Of a stretch of 64,000 bases of DNA, positions 7,376-16,218 are shown one piece after another. Position numbers and translations under genes: made by a program. Positions within the stretch are counted from its first letter, which is position 1. Each line of letters begins with the position of its first letter. The notes beneath the pieces were generated by a model. That model searched no databases and had not been told where the DNA came from. It saw nothing but the letters and a program-made list of their open reading frames with translations. The stretch is from Dryocola sp036489025 (lineage in GTDB: Bacteria; Pseudomonadota; Gammaproteobacteria; Enterobacterales; Enterobacteriaceae), in NCBI GenBank assembly GCA_036489025.1, contig DASXGN010000001.1, forward strand, positions 1-64,000. Reading direction: 5' to 3'.

Positions 7376-9034
7376 ATGTCTTCCGCTCGCCTGCAACAGC
7401 AGTTCATCCGTCTCTGGCATGCGTGCTCCGGCAAGCCTCAGGAAACCACGCTCAACGATCTGGCGGAGCTGCTTAACTGTTCGCGCCGCCACATGCGCAC
7501 GCTGCTTAATGCGATGCAGGAGAAAGGCTGGCTGAGCTGGAAAGCGGAGGCCGGGCGCGGCAAGCGATCGCAGCTCGCATTTCTTTATACCGGGCTGGCG
7601 CTCCAGCAACAGCGGGCTGAAGATCTTCTCGAGCAGGATCGAATCGATCAGCTGGTACAAATCGTCGGCGATAAAGCCGCGGTGCGGCAGATGCTGATCT
7701 CCCACCTTGGCCGCAGCTTCCGCCAGGGGCGCCACATTCTGCGCGTGCTCTATTATCGTCCGCTGCTCAACCTGCTACCCGGCTCCGCGCTGCGCCGCTC
7801 GGAGACGCACATCGCCCGGCAAATCTTCAGCGGCCTGACGCGAATAAATGAGGAAAATGGGGAACTGGAAGCGGACATCGCCCATCACTGGCAGCTGATT
7901 TCCCCTTTACACTGGCGATTTTTTCTTCGCCCCGGCATTCATTTTCACCATGGCCGCGAGCTGGATATGTTCGACGTAATGACCTCGCTGCAAAGAATCA
8001 ACGCCCTGCCGCTCTACGCGCATATCAGCCAGATCACCTCCCCCACCGCCTGGACGCTGGATATTCATCTTTCCCAGCCCGACCGCTGGCTCCCGTGGCT
8101 GCTCGGCAGCGTGAACGCGATGATCCTGCCGCGCGAGTGGCAAACCCTGGAGCACTTTTCCCACCAGCCCGTCGGCACCGGGCCTTACTCCGTGGTGCGC
8201 AACAACAACAACCAGCTGAAAATCCAGGCTTACGACGACTACTTTGGCTATCGGGCGCTGATCGATGAAGTGAATTTCTGGGTGCTGCCGGAAATCGGCG
8301 AGGAAGTCAGCTGCGCCGTACAGCTTGAGGGGATGCCGCACAGCGAAAAAGCGGTGGAAAGTCGCCTGGAAGAAGGCTGCTACTACCTGCTGTTCGACAG
8401 CCGTTCTGCTCGCGGCAGCCACGATGGCGTGCGGAGCTGGCTGAGCCACGTGCTGGCCCCCATCCACCTGCTTTACAACGCCGGGGAGCAAAACCAGCAG
8501 TACTGGTTCCCGGCCTACGGCCTGCTGCCGCGCTGGCACCATACCCGTCCTCAGCCGGTCGGCGAAAAGCCTGCCGGGCTGGAAACCATCACGCTGACCT
8601 TTTACCGCGACCACGTTGAGCACCGCGTCATCAGCAACATCATGGCCGGGCTGCTCGCCAAACATGGCGTCGAGCTCGAGGTACAGGAAGTCAGCTACGA
8701 CGAGTGGCATCAGGGCGACGTCGTCAGCGATATCTGGCTCAACAGCGCCAACTTCACCCTGCCGCTGGAGTTTTCGCTGTATTCTCACCTCTATGAGGTG
8801 CCGCTGATCCAAAAGTGTATCCCTATCGACTGGGAAAAGGACACCCGCAGCTGGCACGAAGGCGAGCTTTCCCTGCCGGAATGGTGCCAACAGCGCACTG
8901 AAAATAATGATATTTTCCCGCTAATCCATCACTGGCTGCGCATTGAGGGACAGCGCAGCATGCGCGGCGTACGCATGAACACGCTGGGCTGGTTTGATTT
9001 CAAATCCGCCTGGTTCGCCCCGCCGGAGCCTTAG
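7376..9034 (+). CDS. sgrR: SgrR, transcriptional activator of sgrS
   Basis: The 552-residue protein closely matches E. coli SgrR (551 residues). The N-terminal part (about 1-115) is a winged-helix DNA-binding domain (RLQQQFIRLW, SCRRHMRTLL-like NCSRRHMRTLLNAM, GRGKRSQL). The rest (about 160-500) is a periplasmic-type solute-binding fold (SBP family 5) used here in the cytoplasm to sense a metabolite. SgrR activates sgrS under glucose-phosphate stress and represses itself. Only 67 bp separate its start from the SgrS 5' end. In E. coli it also influences alaC; in this window it lies directly upstream of the thi genes. Confidence 0.96.
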   Translation: MSSARLQQQFIRLWHACSGKPQETTLNDLAELLNCSRRHMRTLLNAMQEKGWLSWKAEAGRGKRSQLAFLYTGLALQQQRAEDLLEQDRIDQLVQIVGDKAAVRQMLISHLGRSFRQGRHILRVLYYRPLLNLLPGSALRRSETHIARQIFSGLTRINEENGELEADIAHHWQLISPLHWRFFLRPGIHFHHGRELDMFDVMTSLQRINALPLYAHISQITSPTAWTLDIHLSQPDRWLPWLLGSVNAMILPREWQTLEHFSHQPVGTGPYSVVRNNNNQLKIQAYDDYFGYRALIDEVNFWVLPEIGEEVSCAVQLEGMPHSEKAVESRLEEGCYYLLFDSRSARGSHDGVRSWLSHVLAPIHLLYNAGEQNQQYWFPAYGLLPRWHHTRPQPVGEKPAGLETITLTFYRDHVEHRVISNIMAGLLAKHGVELEVQEVSYDEWHQGDVVSDIWLNSANFTLPLEFSLYSHLYEVPLIQKCIPIDWEKDTRSWHEGELSLPEWCQQRTENNDIFPLIHHWLRIEGQRSMRGVRMNTLGWFDFKSAWFAPPEP

Positions 9035-9072
9035 TTCTTTCCGAAAGTTCACAGAATCATTACAATGTCGCG

Positions 9073-9160
9073 TTCTCAACGGGGTGCCAGGGCGATTGTC
9101 CGAGCTGAGATAATACCCGTCGAACCTGATCCGGATAACGCCGGCGAAGGGATTTGAGGC
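9073..9160 (+). promoter_or_regulatory. TPP riboswitch (THI element)
   Basis: The region carries conserved TPP aptamer sequences: CTCAACGGGGTGCC at the 5' side, CTGAGATAATACCCGT, GAACCTGATCCGGATAACGCC, and GGCGAAGGGATTTGAGG at the 3' side (each seen as a separate block). The closing stem pairs CTCAA (9075-9079) with TTGAG (9154-9158). It lies just upstream of thiB, so it should shut down thiBPQ when thiamine pyrophosphate is plentiful. Confidence 0.95.
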
Positions 9161-9175
9161 TTATCACTCAAAGTC

Positions 9176-9206
9176 CTTTGCCACCCCTAATTTAAGAGGT
9201 GCAAAG
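9176..9206 (+). promoter_or_regulatory. SD-sequestering hairpin of the TPP riboswitch expression platform
   Basis: CTTTGCCACC (9176-9185) can pair with GGTGCAAAG (9198-9206) with one bulged C. The second arm contains the thiB ribosome binding site (AGAGGTG) and the first base of the GTG start. This explains control at the level of translation. The pairing is read by eye and not folded computationally. Confidence 0.7.
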
Positions 9207-10189
9207 TGTTCAAAAAATTACTGCCGCTGCTGGCACTCGTCGCCACCCCTGTTATTGCCAAACCCCTGCTCACCGTTTATACCTACGACTCCTTCGCCGC
9301 TGACTGGGGCCCGGGCCCCGCCGTAAAAAAGGCTTTTGAAGCTGACTGCCATTGCGAGCTGAAATTCGTCGCTCTGGAAGACGGCGTTTCGCTGCTAAAC
9401 CGCCTGCGCATGGAAGGTAAAAACAGCAAGGCTGACGTGGTGCTGGGTCTGGACAACAACCTGCTGGCCGCCGCTTCGCAAACCAAACTCTTTGCCCCGA
9501 CGAAAGTCGACGCCAGCACGCTGCAAATCCCCGGCGGCTGGAAGAACGAGACGTTCGTCCCCTATGACTACGGCTACTTCGCCTTCGTGTATGACAAAAA
9601 CAAGCTGAAAAACCCGCCGAAGAGCCTGAAAGAGCTGGTCGAAAGCGACCAAAAATGGAAAGTGATTTATCAGGATCCGCGCACCAGCACGCCGGGCCTT
9701 GGCCTGCTGCTGTGGATGCAGAAAGTTTACGGCGACAAAGCGCCTGAGGCATGGCAGAAGCTGGCGAAGAAAACCGTCACCGTCACCAAGGGCTGGAGCG
9801 AAGCCTACGGCTTGTTCCTCAAGGGTGAGGGCGACCTGGTGCTGAGCTACACCACCTCCCCGGCCTACCACATCATCGAAGAGAAGAAAGATAACTACGC
9901 CGCCGCCGATTTCAGCGAAGGTCACTATCTCCAGGTTGAAGTTGCCGGTCGCCTTGCCGCCAGCAAACAGCCTGAGCTGGCGGAAAAGTTCATGAAATTC
10001 ATCATCTCTCCGGACTTCCAGACAACGATTCCAACCGGCAACTGGATGTACCCGGTCACCGACGTGAAGCTGCCGGAAGGCTTTAACGGCATCACCCGGC
10101 CAAAAACCTCGCTGGAGTTTACTCCGCAGCAGGTTTCTGACCTTCGCGCAGGATGGATAAGTGCATGGCAACGCGCAGTCAGCCGTTAA
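9206..10189 (+). CDS. thiB: ThiB, periplasmic thiamine/TPP-binding protein
   Basis: The 327-residue protein starts at a GTG (9206) preceded by AGAGGTGCAAA. Its signal peptide is MFKKLLPLLALVATPVIA, followed by the mature start KPLLTVYTYDSFAADWGPG, as in E. coli ThiB/TbpA. It is the periplasmic receptor of the thiamine, TMP and TPP ABC importer. No other start fits the signal peptide. Expression is expected to be controlled by the riboswitch immediately upstream, and its 3' end overlaps thiP. Confidence 0.96.
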   Translation: MFKKLLPLLALVATPVIAKPLLTVYTYDSFAADWGPGPAVKKAFEADCHCELKFVALEDGVSLLNRLRMEGKNSKADVVLGLDNNLLAAASQTKLFAPTKVDASTLQIPGGWKNETFVPYDYGYFAFVYDKNKLKNPPKSLKELVESDQKWKVIYQDPRTSTPGLGLLLWMQKVYGDKAPEAWQKLAKKTVTVTKGWSEAYGLFLKGEGDLVLSYTTSPAYHIIEEKKDNYAAADFSEGHYLQVEVAGRLAASKQPELAEKFMKFIISPDFQTTIPTGNWMYPVTDVKLPEGFNGITRPKTSLEFTPQQVSDLRAGWISAWQRAVSR

Positions 10190-11775
10190 TTGCAGGCTGG
10201 CTGTATCCGGGGCTGCTGGCCGCGACGCTGGTCGTGGCGGTGGCCCTGGCGGCTTTTCTGGCGCTGTGGTTTAACGCCCCGCAAAGCGACATTCGCACGC
10301 TGGCGCAGGACAGCTATCTGTGGCACGTCCTGCGCTTCTCCTTCTGGCAGGCGTTTCTCTCCGCTACGCTTTCGGTTTTCCCCGCGATATTCCTTGCCCG
10401 CGCGCTCTACCGCCGCCGTTTTCCGGGCCGGGTAGCCCTGCTGAGATTATGCGCGATGACGCTGGTGCTTCCGGTGCTGGTCGCGGTATTCGGCATTCTC
10501 ACCGTTTACGGACGCGAGGGCTGGCTGGCTTCGCTATTCGCGCGGCTCGGCGTGGAATGGTCGTTTTCGCCGTACGGCCTGAAAGGCATTTTGCTGGCTC
10601 ACGTCTTCTTTAACCTGCCGATGGCGACGCGGCTGCTGCTTCAGGCGCTGGAAAATATCCCCGGCGAACAGCGCCAGCTCGCGGCCCAGCTGGGCATGCA
10701 GGGCTGGAACTTCTTCCGCCTGGTGGAATGGCCGTGGCTGCGCCGCCAGATCCTGCCCGCGGGCGCGCTCATTTTTATGCTCTGCTTCGCAAGCTTTGCC
10801 ACCGTGCTTTCCCTCGGCGGCGGCCCGCAGGCAACCACCATTGAGCTCGCCATTTTCCAGGCGCTGAGCTACGACTACGATCCGGCCCGCGCGGCGCTGC
10901 TGGCGCTGATACAGATGATTTGTTGCCTCGGTCTGGTGCTGCTAAGCCAGCGGCTGAGCAAGGCTATTCCGGCAGGCATGAACCAGGTTCAGGGCTGGCG
11001 CGATCCGCAGGATAATTTACGCCGCAGGCTGTGCGACGGCCTGCTCATCTTCCTCGCGCTTTTGCTGCTGCTGCCTCCGCTGCTGGCGGTCATCATTGAC
11101 GGCATCAATACCGGCATGCGCACCGTGCTGTCGCAGCCGGTACTCTGGCAGGCGCTTTTTACCTCGCTAAGAATTGCCGTTGCCGCCGGAATCCTCTGCG
11201 TCATCATCACCACGATGCTGCTGTGGAGCTCGCGCGAGCTGCGGCTGCGCAATCGGGCTTTAGCCGGGCAGGCGCTGGAGCTGAGCGGCATGCTGATCCT
11301 CGCCATGCCGGGTATCGTGCTGGCGACGGGCTTCTTCCTGCTGCTGAACAACACCGTTGGCCTGCCGCAGTCCGCCGACGGCATCGTTATCTTTACCAAC
11401 GCGCTGATGGCTATTCCCTACGCTTTAAAAGTGCTGGAAAACCCGATGCTCGACGTGGCCGAACGCTACGGCAGGCTTTGCCGGTCACTGGATATTAAAG
11501 GGCTTAACCGGCTGCGTTTTATCGAGCTGAAGGCGCTGAGGATCCCGTTGGCGCAGGCGCTGGCCTTCGCCTGCGTGCTGTCGATTGGCGATTTCGGCGT
11601 GGTGGCGCTGTTTGGCAACGAAGATTTCCGCACGCTGCCGTTCTATCTGTATCAACAAATTGGCTCTTACCGCAGCCAGGACGGAGCGGCTACCGCGCTT
11701 ATCCTGCTGGCGCTGTGCTTTGCGCTGTTCACCCTGATTGAAAAACTCCCGGGACGCCATGCTGACGCTGACTGA
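10165..11775 (+). CDS. thiP: ThiP, thiamine ABC transporter permease
   Basis: This is a 536-residue inner-membrane protein formed by two fused permease halves with many hydrophobic segments. It closely follows E. coli ThiP throughout (MATRSQPLIAGWLYPG, ENIPGEQRQLAAQLG, GIVLATGFFLLLNN, LSIGDFGVVALFGNEDFRT). The EAA-type cytoplasmic loops (EQRQLAAQLGMQGWNFFRLV and a second in the C-terminal half) contact ThiQ. I chose ATG at 10165, which aligns with E. coli, over an in-frame start four codons earlier. It overlaps the end of thiB by 25 bases. Confidence 0.95.
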   Translation: MATRSQPLIAGWLYPGLLAATLVVAVALAAFLALWFNAPQSDIRTLAQDSYLWHVLRFSFWQAFLSATLSVFPAIFLARALYRRRFPGRVALLRLCAMTLVLPVLVAVFGILTVYGREGWLASLFARLGVEWSFSPYGLKGILLAHVFFNLPMATRLLLQALENIPGEQRQLAAQLGMQGWNFFRLVEWPWLRRQILPAGALIFMLCFASFATVLSLGGGPQATTIELAIFQALSYDYDPARAALLALIQMICCLGLVLLSQRLSKAIPAGMNQVQGWRDPQDNLRRRLCDGLLIFLALLLLLPPLLAVIIDGINTGMRTVLSQPVLWQALFTSLRIAVAAGILCVIITTMLLWSSRELRLRNRALAGQALELSGMLILAMPGIVLATGFFLLLNNTVGLPQSADGIVIFTNALMAIPYALKVLENPMLDVAERYGRLCRSLDIKGLNRLRFIELKALRIPLAQALAFACVLSIGDFGVVALFGNEDFRTLPFYLYQQIGSYRSQDGAATALILLALCFALFTLIEKLPGRHADAD

Positions 11776-12463
11776 TGTAACCTGGCTTTATCACCATTTG
11801 CCGATGCGCTTTTCGCTTAGGGTCGTGCCCGGCGAGCGTATTGCCGTGCTCGGGCCGAGCGGCGCGGGAAAGAGCACTCTGCTGAGCTTAATCGCAGGCT
11901 TTCTGACGCCCGCCAGCGGGGAAATTATTCTCGGCGGGGAAGACCATACCCGCACCGCGCCCGCCCGGCGGCCGGTTTCCATGCTCTTCCAGGAAAACAA
12001 TCTGTTCACCCATCTGAACGTGCATGACAACATCGGCCTCGGCATGCATCCCGGCCTGAAGCTCAACGGGGAACAGCAGGTTCGGCTGAAAACGATCGCC
12101 GCCCAAATGGCGATTGGCGATCTGCTGGACAGGCTGCCGTCGCAGCTTTCCGGGGGCCAGCGCCAGCGAGTGGCGCTCGCCCGCTGCCTGGTTCGCAGGC
12201 AGCCCATACTGCTGCTCGACGAACCGTTTTCCGCCCTCGATCCGGCTCTGCGCAACGAAATGCTTCAGCTGCTGGACGATCTTTGTTCACAGCAGCAGCT
12301 CACCCTGCTGATGGTTTCCCACAGCGTTGAGGATGCGGCGCGTATCGCGTCAAGAAGCCTGGTGGTATCGGAGGGGCGGATCTATTGGGACGGCGATACG
12401 GCAACGTTAATGCGCGGCGAAGCGAGTGCCTCTAAACTGCTGGGCATTACCGGTCACGCGTGA
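11759..12463 (+). CDS. thiQ: ThiQ, thiamine ABC transporter ATPase
   Basis: This 234-residue ABC ATPase has Walker A GPSGAGKST (about 32-40), Q-loop FQEN, signature LSGGQRQRVALARCL, Walker B ILLLDEPFSALD and switch His in VSHSV. It energises thiamine import with ThiB and ThiP. The start at 11759 (MLTLTDVTWLYHHLPMRF) matches E. coli; a start seven codons upstream is less likely. It overlaps thiP by 17 bases and its 3' end overlaps the convergent yabI by 10 bases. Confidence 0.95.
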   Translation: MLTLTDVTWLYHHLPMRFSLRVVPGERIAVLGPSGAGKSTLLSLIAGFLTPASGEIILGGEDHTRTAPARRPVSMLFQENNLFTHLNVHDNIGLGMHPGLKLNGEQQVRLKTIAAQMAIGDLLDRLPSQLSGGQRQRVALARCLVRRQPILLLDEPFSALDPALRNEMLQLLDDLCSQQQLTLLMVSHSVEDAARIASRSLVVSEGRIYWDGDTATLMRGEASASKLLGITGHA

Positions 12464-13227
12464 CCGGTTAGCACTTTCCACAAAATTTTTAGATAGATTG
12501 GCATCAGCGGATGCATTTTCAGGGCGACCAGGCTGCCCAACGCCAGCAGCGCCATAAGCGGAGCCAGCCAGTGCAGGCGCTGACGCGGCAGATAGCGCGT
12601 TAAACGATCGGTGCCCACCTTGCCGCTGCGCCACCAGCGCCAGCATAGCCACGCCGCCAGCCAGACCAGCAGCGCCACGCCCAGCAGCAGCCACTTAAAG
12701 CTGCTGCTTTGCATATCCGCCGGAATATCAATCGCCGCGCCGGCCAGAATGCCGGGCATGAAGTACAGCGGCGGCCAGAACAGACAGCCAATAATGTTGG
12801 GAACGATAAATTTAGACAGCGGCAGGTCCAGCATGCCCGCCACCATCGGCACCAGCGGGCGCGTCGGGCCAACAAAGCGGCCAATCAGGATGGTGAACAG
12901 GCTGTGCCTGTGCAGCGCGTGCTCGGTTTTATCCAGCAGCGCCTTGTTCTTCTTCATGAACGACCAGCGGTGCAGCGGGCCTTTGAAGCGCCGCCCCAGC
13001 CAGAATGAGATCCAGTCTCCCAGCAGGCAGCCGACGATCCCCGCGCCCCAGGCATGATAGAAATCCACCTGGCCTCCGCCAATCAGCGCGCCAAGTCCCG
13101 CCATCATGACGGTGCCGGGCAGAATCAGGCCGACCAGCGCCAGCGATTCAAGAAAGGCCACCAGCATGACCGCGATAAGCGAATACGTCACTGACTGGGT
13201 AATGAGGTGTTCCAGAAAAGCTTCCAT
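12454..13227 (-). CDS. yabI: YabI, DedA-family inner membrane protein
   Basis: The 257-residue protein has several membrane segments and the DedA family signatures: FLESLALVGLILPGTVMMAG, GDWISFWLGRRF, GRFVGPTRPLVPMVAGML and IIGCLFWPP. DedA proteins are linked to membrane lipid (polyprenyl phosphate or phospholipid) translocation and envelope homeostasis; YabI itself has no assigned substrate. Its place between thiQ and araC is the E. coli order. The 3' end overlaps thiQ convergently. An 87 bp gap separates it from the araC stop on the same strand. Confidence 0.92.
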   Translation of the reverse strand: MEAFLEHLITQSVTYSLIAVMLVAFLESLALVGLILPGTVMMAGLGALIGGGQVDFYHAWGAGIVGCLLGDWISFWLGRRFKGPLHRWSFMKKNKALLDKTEHALHRHSLFTILIGRFVGPTRPLVPMVAGMLDLPLSKFIVPNIIGCLFWPPLYFMPGILAGAAIDIPADMQSSSFKWLLLGVALLVWLAAWLCWRWWRSGKVGTDRLTRYLPRQRLHWLAPLMALLALGSLVALKMHPLMPIYLKILWKVLTGHA

Positions 13228-13314
13228 AAAGCATCCGTCGAGAAACGAGTGGGCGATTCTCCTGAGGGATTAACCGATCGTCAAGCCATCAATTGTATGA
13301 AGAGATAATAGCGG

Positions 13315-14160
13315 CTATTCGCAGCCTGCGCGGAACTCGCTCGGGCTGGCTCCGGTACACTTCTTGAAAACGCGGGAAAAATACAGCTGGTCTTCAAAGC
13401 CCACGTTGCGCCCTACGCTGGCAATCGGCATCCGCGTAGTGCTTAGCAAAAGCTTGGCCTGGCTGATGCGCTGATCCTCGCGCCAGCTCAGAACGCTGAC
13501 GCCGAGCTGCTGGCGGAACAGGTGCGAAAGCCGGGAGGGCGACAGGCACACATGCTGCGCCACGCCCGCTATATCGAAATGGCTGTCGGCCAGATGGTCG
13601 CTGATAAACTGGCAGGCGTCGCGCACCCGGTTGTCCAGCGGCGGGTTCAACGACTCGCTCAAAACGCCCATTCTTCGGAGCAGCAGCTGCTCCAGCAGGT
13701 TGATCGCCAGCAGTTCAGCGTAGCGGCCCTGCGCCTGCCCGGCGTCGATAATCTGCTGAAAGAGCTGGGAAAAGGTTTCCTGATGGGCATCGTCCGGGCG
13801 ATAAAAGCCCGTTTGCGCAAATAGGGGCTCCCAGTTCAGCCACTCCTGCCAGTAGGCGCGAGGCCGGAAGTAAACCCACTGGTGAAACCACTCTTTGCTT
13901 TCCGGCGCCCGCCCATAGTGATGCACTTCTCCCGGCGGGAACAAAATCATGTCGCCCGGTCGGCAGACGTAGTTTTTCCCCTGGTTATTGATCACCCCTT
14001 CCCCGCGCACGGTCAGATTAAGAATGTAGCCCTTCATGCCCAGCGGCCGGTCGATGAAAAAGTCCAGCGGGCCTTCGGCCTCGATGGGCGTCAGCCCCGC
14101 CACCAGATGAGCGTTAAAAGAGTAGCCGGGTAACAGGGGATCGTTTTGCAGTTCAGGCAT
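13315..14160 (-). CDS. araC: AraC, arabinose-responsive regulator
   Basis: The 281-residue protein matches E. coli AraC from NDPLLPGYSFNAHLVAGLTP onward. It has the N-terminal arm, an arabinose-binding cupin and dimerisation domain (about 15-170), and two helix-turn-helix motifs in the C-terminal domain (IAGVAQHVCLSPSRLSHLFR and MPIASVGRNVGFEDQLYFSR). ATG 14160 is preferred; the frame also allows a TTG two codons earlier. The C-terminal tail is shorter than in E. coli, ending at SEFRAGCE. It is divergent from araBAD and shares their control region, as in E. coli. Confidence 0.96.
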   Translation of the reverse strand: MPELQNDPLLPGYSFNAHLVAGLTPIEAEGPLDFFIDRPLGMKGYILNLTVRGEGVINNQGKNYVCRPGDMILFPPGEVHHYGRAPESKEWFHQWVYFRPRAYWQEWLNWEPLFAQTGFYRPDDAHQETFSQLFQQIIDAGQAQGRYAELLAINLLEQLLLRRMGVLSESLNPPLDNRVRDACQFISDHLADSHFDIAGVAQHVCLSPSRLSHLFRQQLGVSVLSWREDQRISQAKLLLSTTRMPIASVGRNVGFEDQLYFSRVFKKCTGASPSEFRAGCE

Positions 14161-14190
14161 CAGCAAGCTCGCTCTAAAAGGGGATTAACG

Positions 14191-14209
14191 GAAACCATTT
14201 GTCCATATG
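14191..14209. promoter_or_regulatory. araO2 operator
   Basis: GAAACCATTTGTCCATATG differs little from the E. coli araO2 core. It lies in the araC leader, 212 bp from I1 (14403), close to the spacing of about 210 bp in E. coli that permits the AraC repression loop. Confidence 0.8.
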
Positions 14210-14337
14210 CGTACGCCGCGCCCAAACGTCTGCGGCTTGCTTTCCACAAAGGGGCTGATTTTTATCATAAAGCCGTATTTTCGAAGTAACTCTGCTTTTT
14301 AACCGGCGACCCGCTGCTTTCGTGAGAGCAACCAAAG

Positions 14338-14370
14338 TGTCTATAACCGCGCCAGAAAAGTCCACATCGA
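14338..14370. promoter_or_regulatory. araO1 operator
   Basis: The stretch TGTCTATAACCGCGCCAGAA followed by AAGTCCACATCGA aligns base for base, with few changes, to the E. coli araO1L/O1R region upstream of the CRP site. AraC bound here autoregulates araC. Confidence 0.78.
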
Positions 14371-14392
14371 ATATTTGCGGGGCGTCACACTT
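14371..14392. promoter_or_regulatory. CRP site of the ara control region
   Basis: ATATTTGCGGGGCGTCACACTT corresponds to the E. coli CRP site between araO1 and araI1 (shown here as two halves, ATTTGC and TCACACT). The downstream half-site is good and the upstream half is weak, as in E. coli. Confidence 0.75.
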
Positions 14393-14402
14393 CCTGCTTC
14401 CA

Positions 14403-14440
14403 CAGCAATTTTCTCCATAACTACAGCGATTACGACCTGA
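14403..14440 (+). promoter_or_regulatory. araI1-araI2 activator sites
   Basis: CAGCAATTTTCTCCATA (14403-14419) and CAGCGATTACGACCTGA (14424-14440) are direct half-sites 21 bp apart. They correspond to E. coli I1 and I2, where arabinose-bound AraC contacts RNA polymerase. Confidence 0.8.
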
Positions 14441-14460
14441 CCCTTTTTGGCGGCAAAACC

Positions 14461-14466
14461 TACTGT
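14461..14466 (+). promoter_or_regulatory. araBAD promoter -10 element
   Basis: TACTGT follows I2 at the same distance as in E. coli pBAD. The -35 region overlaps I2. The remaining 341 bp between araC and araB contain no gene. Confidence 0.7.
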
Positions 14467-14501
14467 TGCTGCATCAGCCATTTCTGTCCGGGAGTAGAAA
14501 A

Positions 14502-16208
14502 ATGTCGATTGCGCTGGGCCTCGATTTTGGCAGCGATTCCGTTCGCGCCTTAGCCGTAGATTGTGAAAAGGGGACCGAGCTGGCTACCAGCGTGGAGTGG
14601 TATCCCCGCTGGCAGGAAGGCCGCTACTGCGACGCCGCCCACAATCAGTTCCGCCACCATCCGCGGGACTACATCGAATCCATGGAGCGAGCGTTAAAAA
14701 CCGTGCTGGCCGGGCTGAGCGAATCCCAGCGCGCCGCCGTTTGCGGCATCGGAGTCGACAGCACCGGCTCAACGCCCGCCCCGATTGACGCCAGCGGCAA
14801 CGTGCTGGCGCTCAATCCTGAATTCGCCGATAACCCGAACGCCATGTTCGTGCTGTGGAAAGATCACACCGCGGTAGAAGAAGCCGAAGCGATTACGCGC
14901 CTGTGCCACCAGCCCGGCAAAAGCGACTATTCCCGCTACATCGGCGGCATTTATTCCAGCGAGTGGTTCTGGGCGAAAATTCTGCACGTGACCCGGGCCG
15001 ACGCTCGGGTTGCCGAGGCGGCGACTTCGTGGATAGAGCTGTGCGACTGGGTGCCAGCCCTGCTTTCCGGCACCACTCGCCCGCAGGATATTCGTCGCGG
15101 GCGATGCAGCGCGGGCCATAAATCGCTCTGGCATGAAGACTGGGGCGGCCTGCCTCCGGCCCGTTTCTTCGACGAGCTCGACCCGCTCATCAATCAGCAT
15201 CTTGATTACCCGATGTTCACCGAAACCTGGACCGCAGATATTCCGGTCGGCAACCTTTGCGCCGAGTGGGCACAAAGGCTGGGCCTGCCGCAGAGCGTGG
15301 TGATATCAGGCGGCGCGTTTGACTGCCATATGGGCGCCGTCGGCGCAGGCGCGCAGCCAAACACGCTGGTGAAAGTGATTGGCACCTCAACCTGCGACAT
15401 TTTAATTGCCGACAGGCCAACCGTAGGCGAACGCGCCGTGAAAGGTATCTGCGGGCAGGTGGACGGCAGCGTGGTGCCGGGTTTTATCGGCCTTGAAGCC
15501 GGGCAGTCCGCCTTCGGCGATATTTACGCCTGGTTTGAACGCGTGCTCGGCTGGCCGCTGGAGCAGCTTGCCGAGCAGCATCCCGAGCTGCGCAGCCAAA
15601 TCAGCGCCAGTAAGAAACAGCTTCTCCCCGCGCTCACCGCGGCCTGGGCGAAAGATCCCTCTCTTGACCATCTGCCGATAGTGCTCGACTGGTTTAACGG
15701 CCGCCGCACGCCGAATGCCAATCAGCGCCTGAAAGGCGTGATGGCCGATTTGAATCTCGCCACCGACGCTCCGGCCCTGTTTGGCGGGCTAATTGCCGCC
15801 ACCGCCTTCGGCGCACGCGCCATCATGGAGTGCTTCACCGGGCAGGGAATCCCCGTCACCAGCGTGATGGCGCTGGGCGGCATTGCCCGAAAATCGCCGG
15901 TCATCATGCAGGTGTGCTGCGACGTTCTGAACCGCCCGCTGCAAATCGTGGCGTCCGATCAGTGCTGCGCGCTGGGCGCCGCTATTTTTGCCGCCGTGGC
16001 CGGGGGCCAGCACGCCGACATCGCCCGGGCCCAGAGAGCCATGGCGAGCCAAATAGAAAACACCCTGCAACCCGATCCGCAGCGCGCCGGGCGTTTCGAA
16101 CAGCTCTACCTCCGCTACCAGCAGTGGGCGCTGAGCGCCGAACAGCATTATCTCCCTTCAGCCTCCGCTCCGACCACGCGCGTCGGCCAGGCTGCGACGA
16201 CCCTTTAA
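14502..16208 (+). CDS. araB: AraB, L-ribulokinase
   Basis: The 568-residue FGGY-family kinase phosphorylates L-ribulose to L-ribulose 5-phosphate. It follows E. coli AraB throughout (GLDFGSDSVRALAVDC at the start, GVDSTGSTPAPID, FDCHMGAVGAGAQPN, GTSTCDILIADRP, MALGGIARKSPVI). ATG 14502 has GGAG eight bases upstream and aligns with the E. coli start. It is first in araBAD; araA follows after 10 bases. It differs from E. coli mainly in a slightly longer, Ser/Ala/Thr-rich C-terminal tail. Confidence 0.97.
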   Translation: MSIALGLDFGSDSVRALAVDCEKGTELATSVEWYPRWQEGRYCDAAHNQFRHHPRDYIESMERALKTVLAGLSESQRAAVCGIGVDSTGSTPAPIDASGNVLALNPEFADNPNAMFVLWKDHTAVEEAEAITRLCHQPGKSDYSRYIGGIYSSEWFWAKILHVTRADARVAEAATSWIELCDWVPALLSGTTRPQDIRRGRCSAGHKSLWHEDWGGLPPARFFDELDPLINQHLDYPMFTETWTADIPVGNLCAEWAQRLGLPQSVVISGGAFDCHMGAVGAGAQPNTLVKVIGTSTCDILIADRPTVGERAVKGICGQVDGSVVPGFIGLEAGQSAFGDIYAWFERVLGWPLEQLAEQHPELRSQISASKKQLLPALTAAWAKDPSLDHLPIVLDWFNGRRTPNANQRLKGVMADLNLATDAPALFGGLIAATAFGARAIMECFTGQGIPVTSVMALGGIARKSPVIMQVCCDVLNRPLQIVASDQCCALGAAIFAAVAGGQHADIARAQRAMASQIENTLQPDPQRAGRFEQLYLRYQQWALSAEQHYLPSASAPTTRVGQAATTL

Positions 16209-16218
16209 GGACATGACG

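Noticed and set aside
7288..7434. Longer version of SgrT starting at 7434
   Set aside because: It would begin upstream of the SgrS 5' end and overlap sgrR; similarity and the AGGAGG site support the start at 7287.
14174..14365. 63-codon minus-strand frame in the araC-araB gap
   Set aside because: It runs through araO2 and araO1, which are conserved regulatory DNA, and shows no protein similarity.
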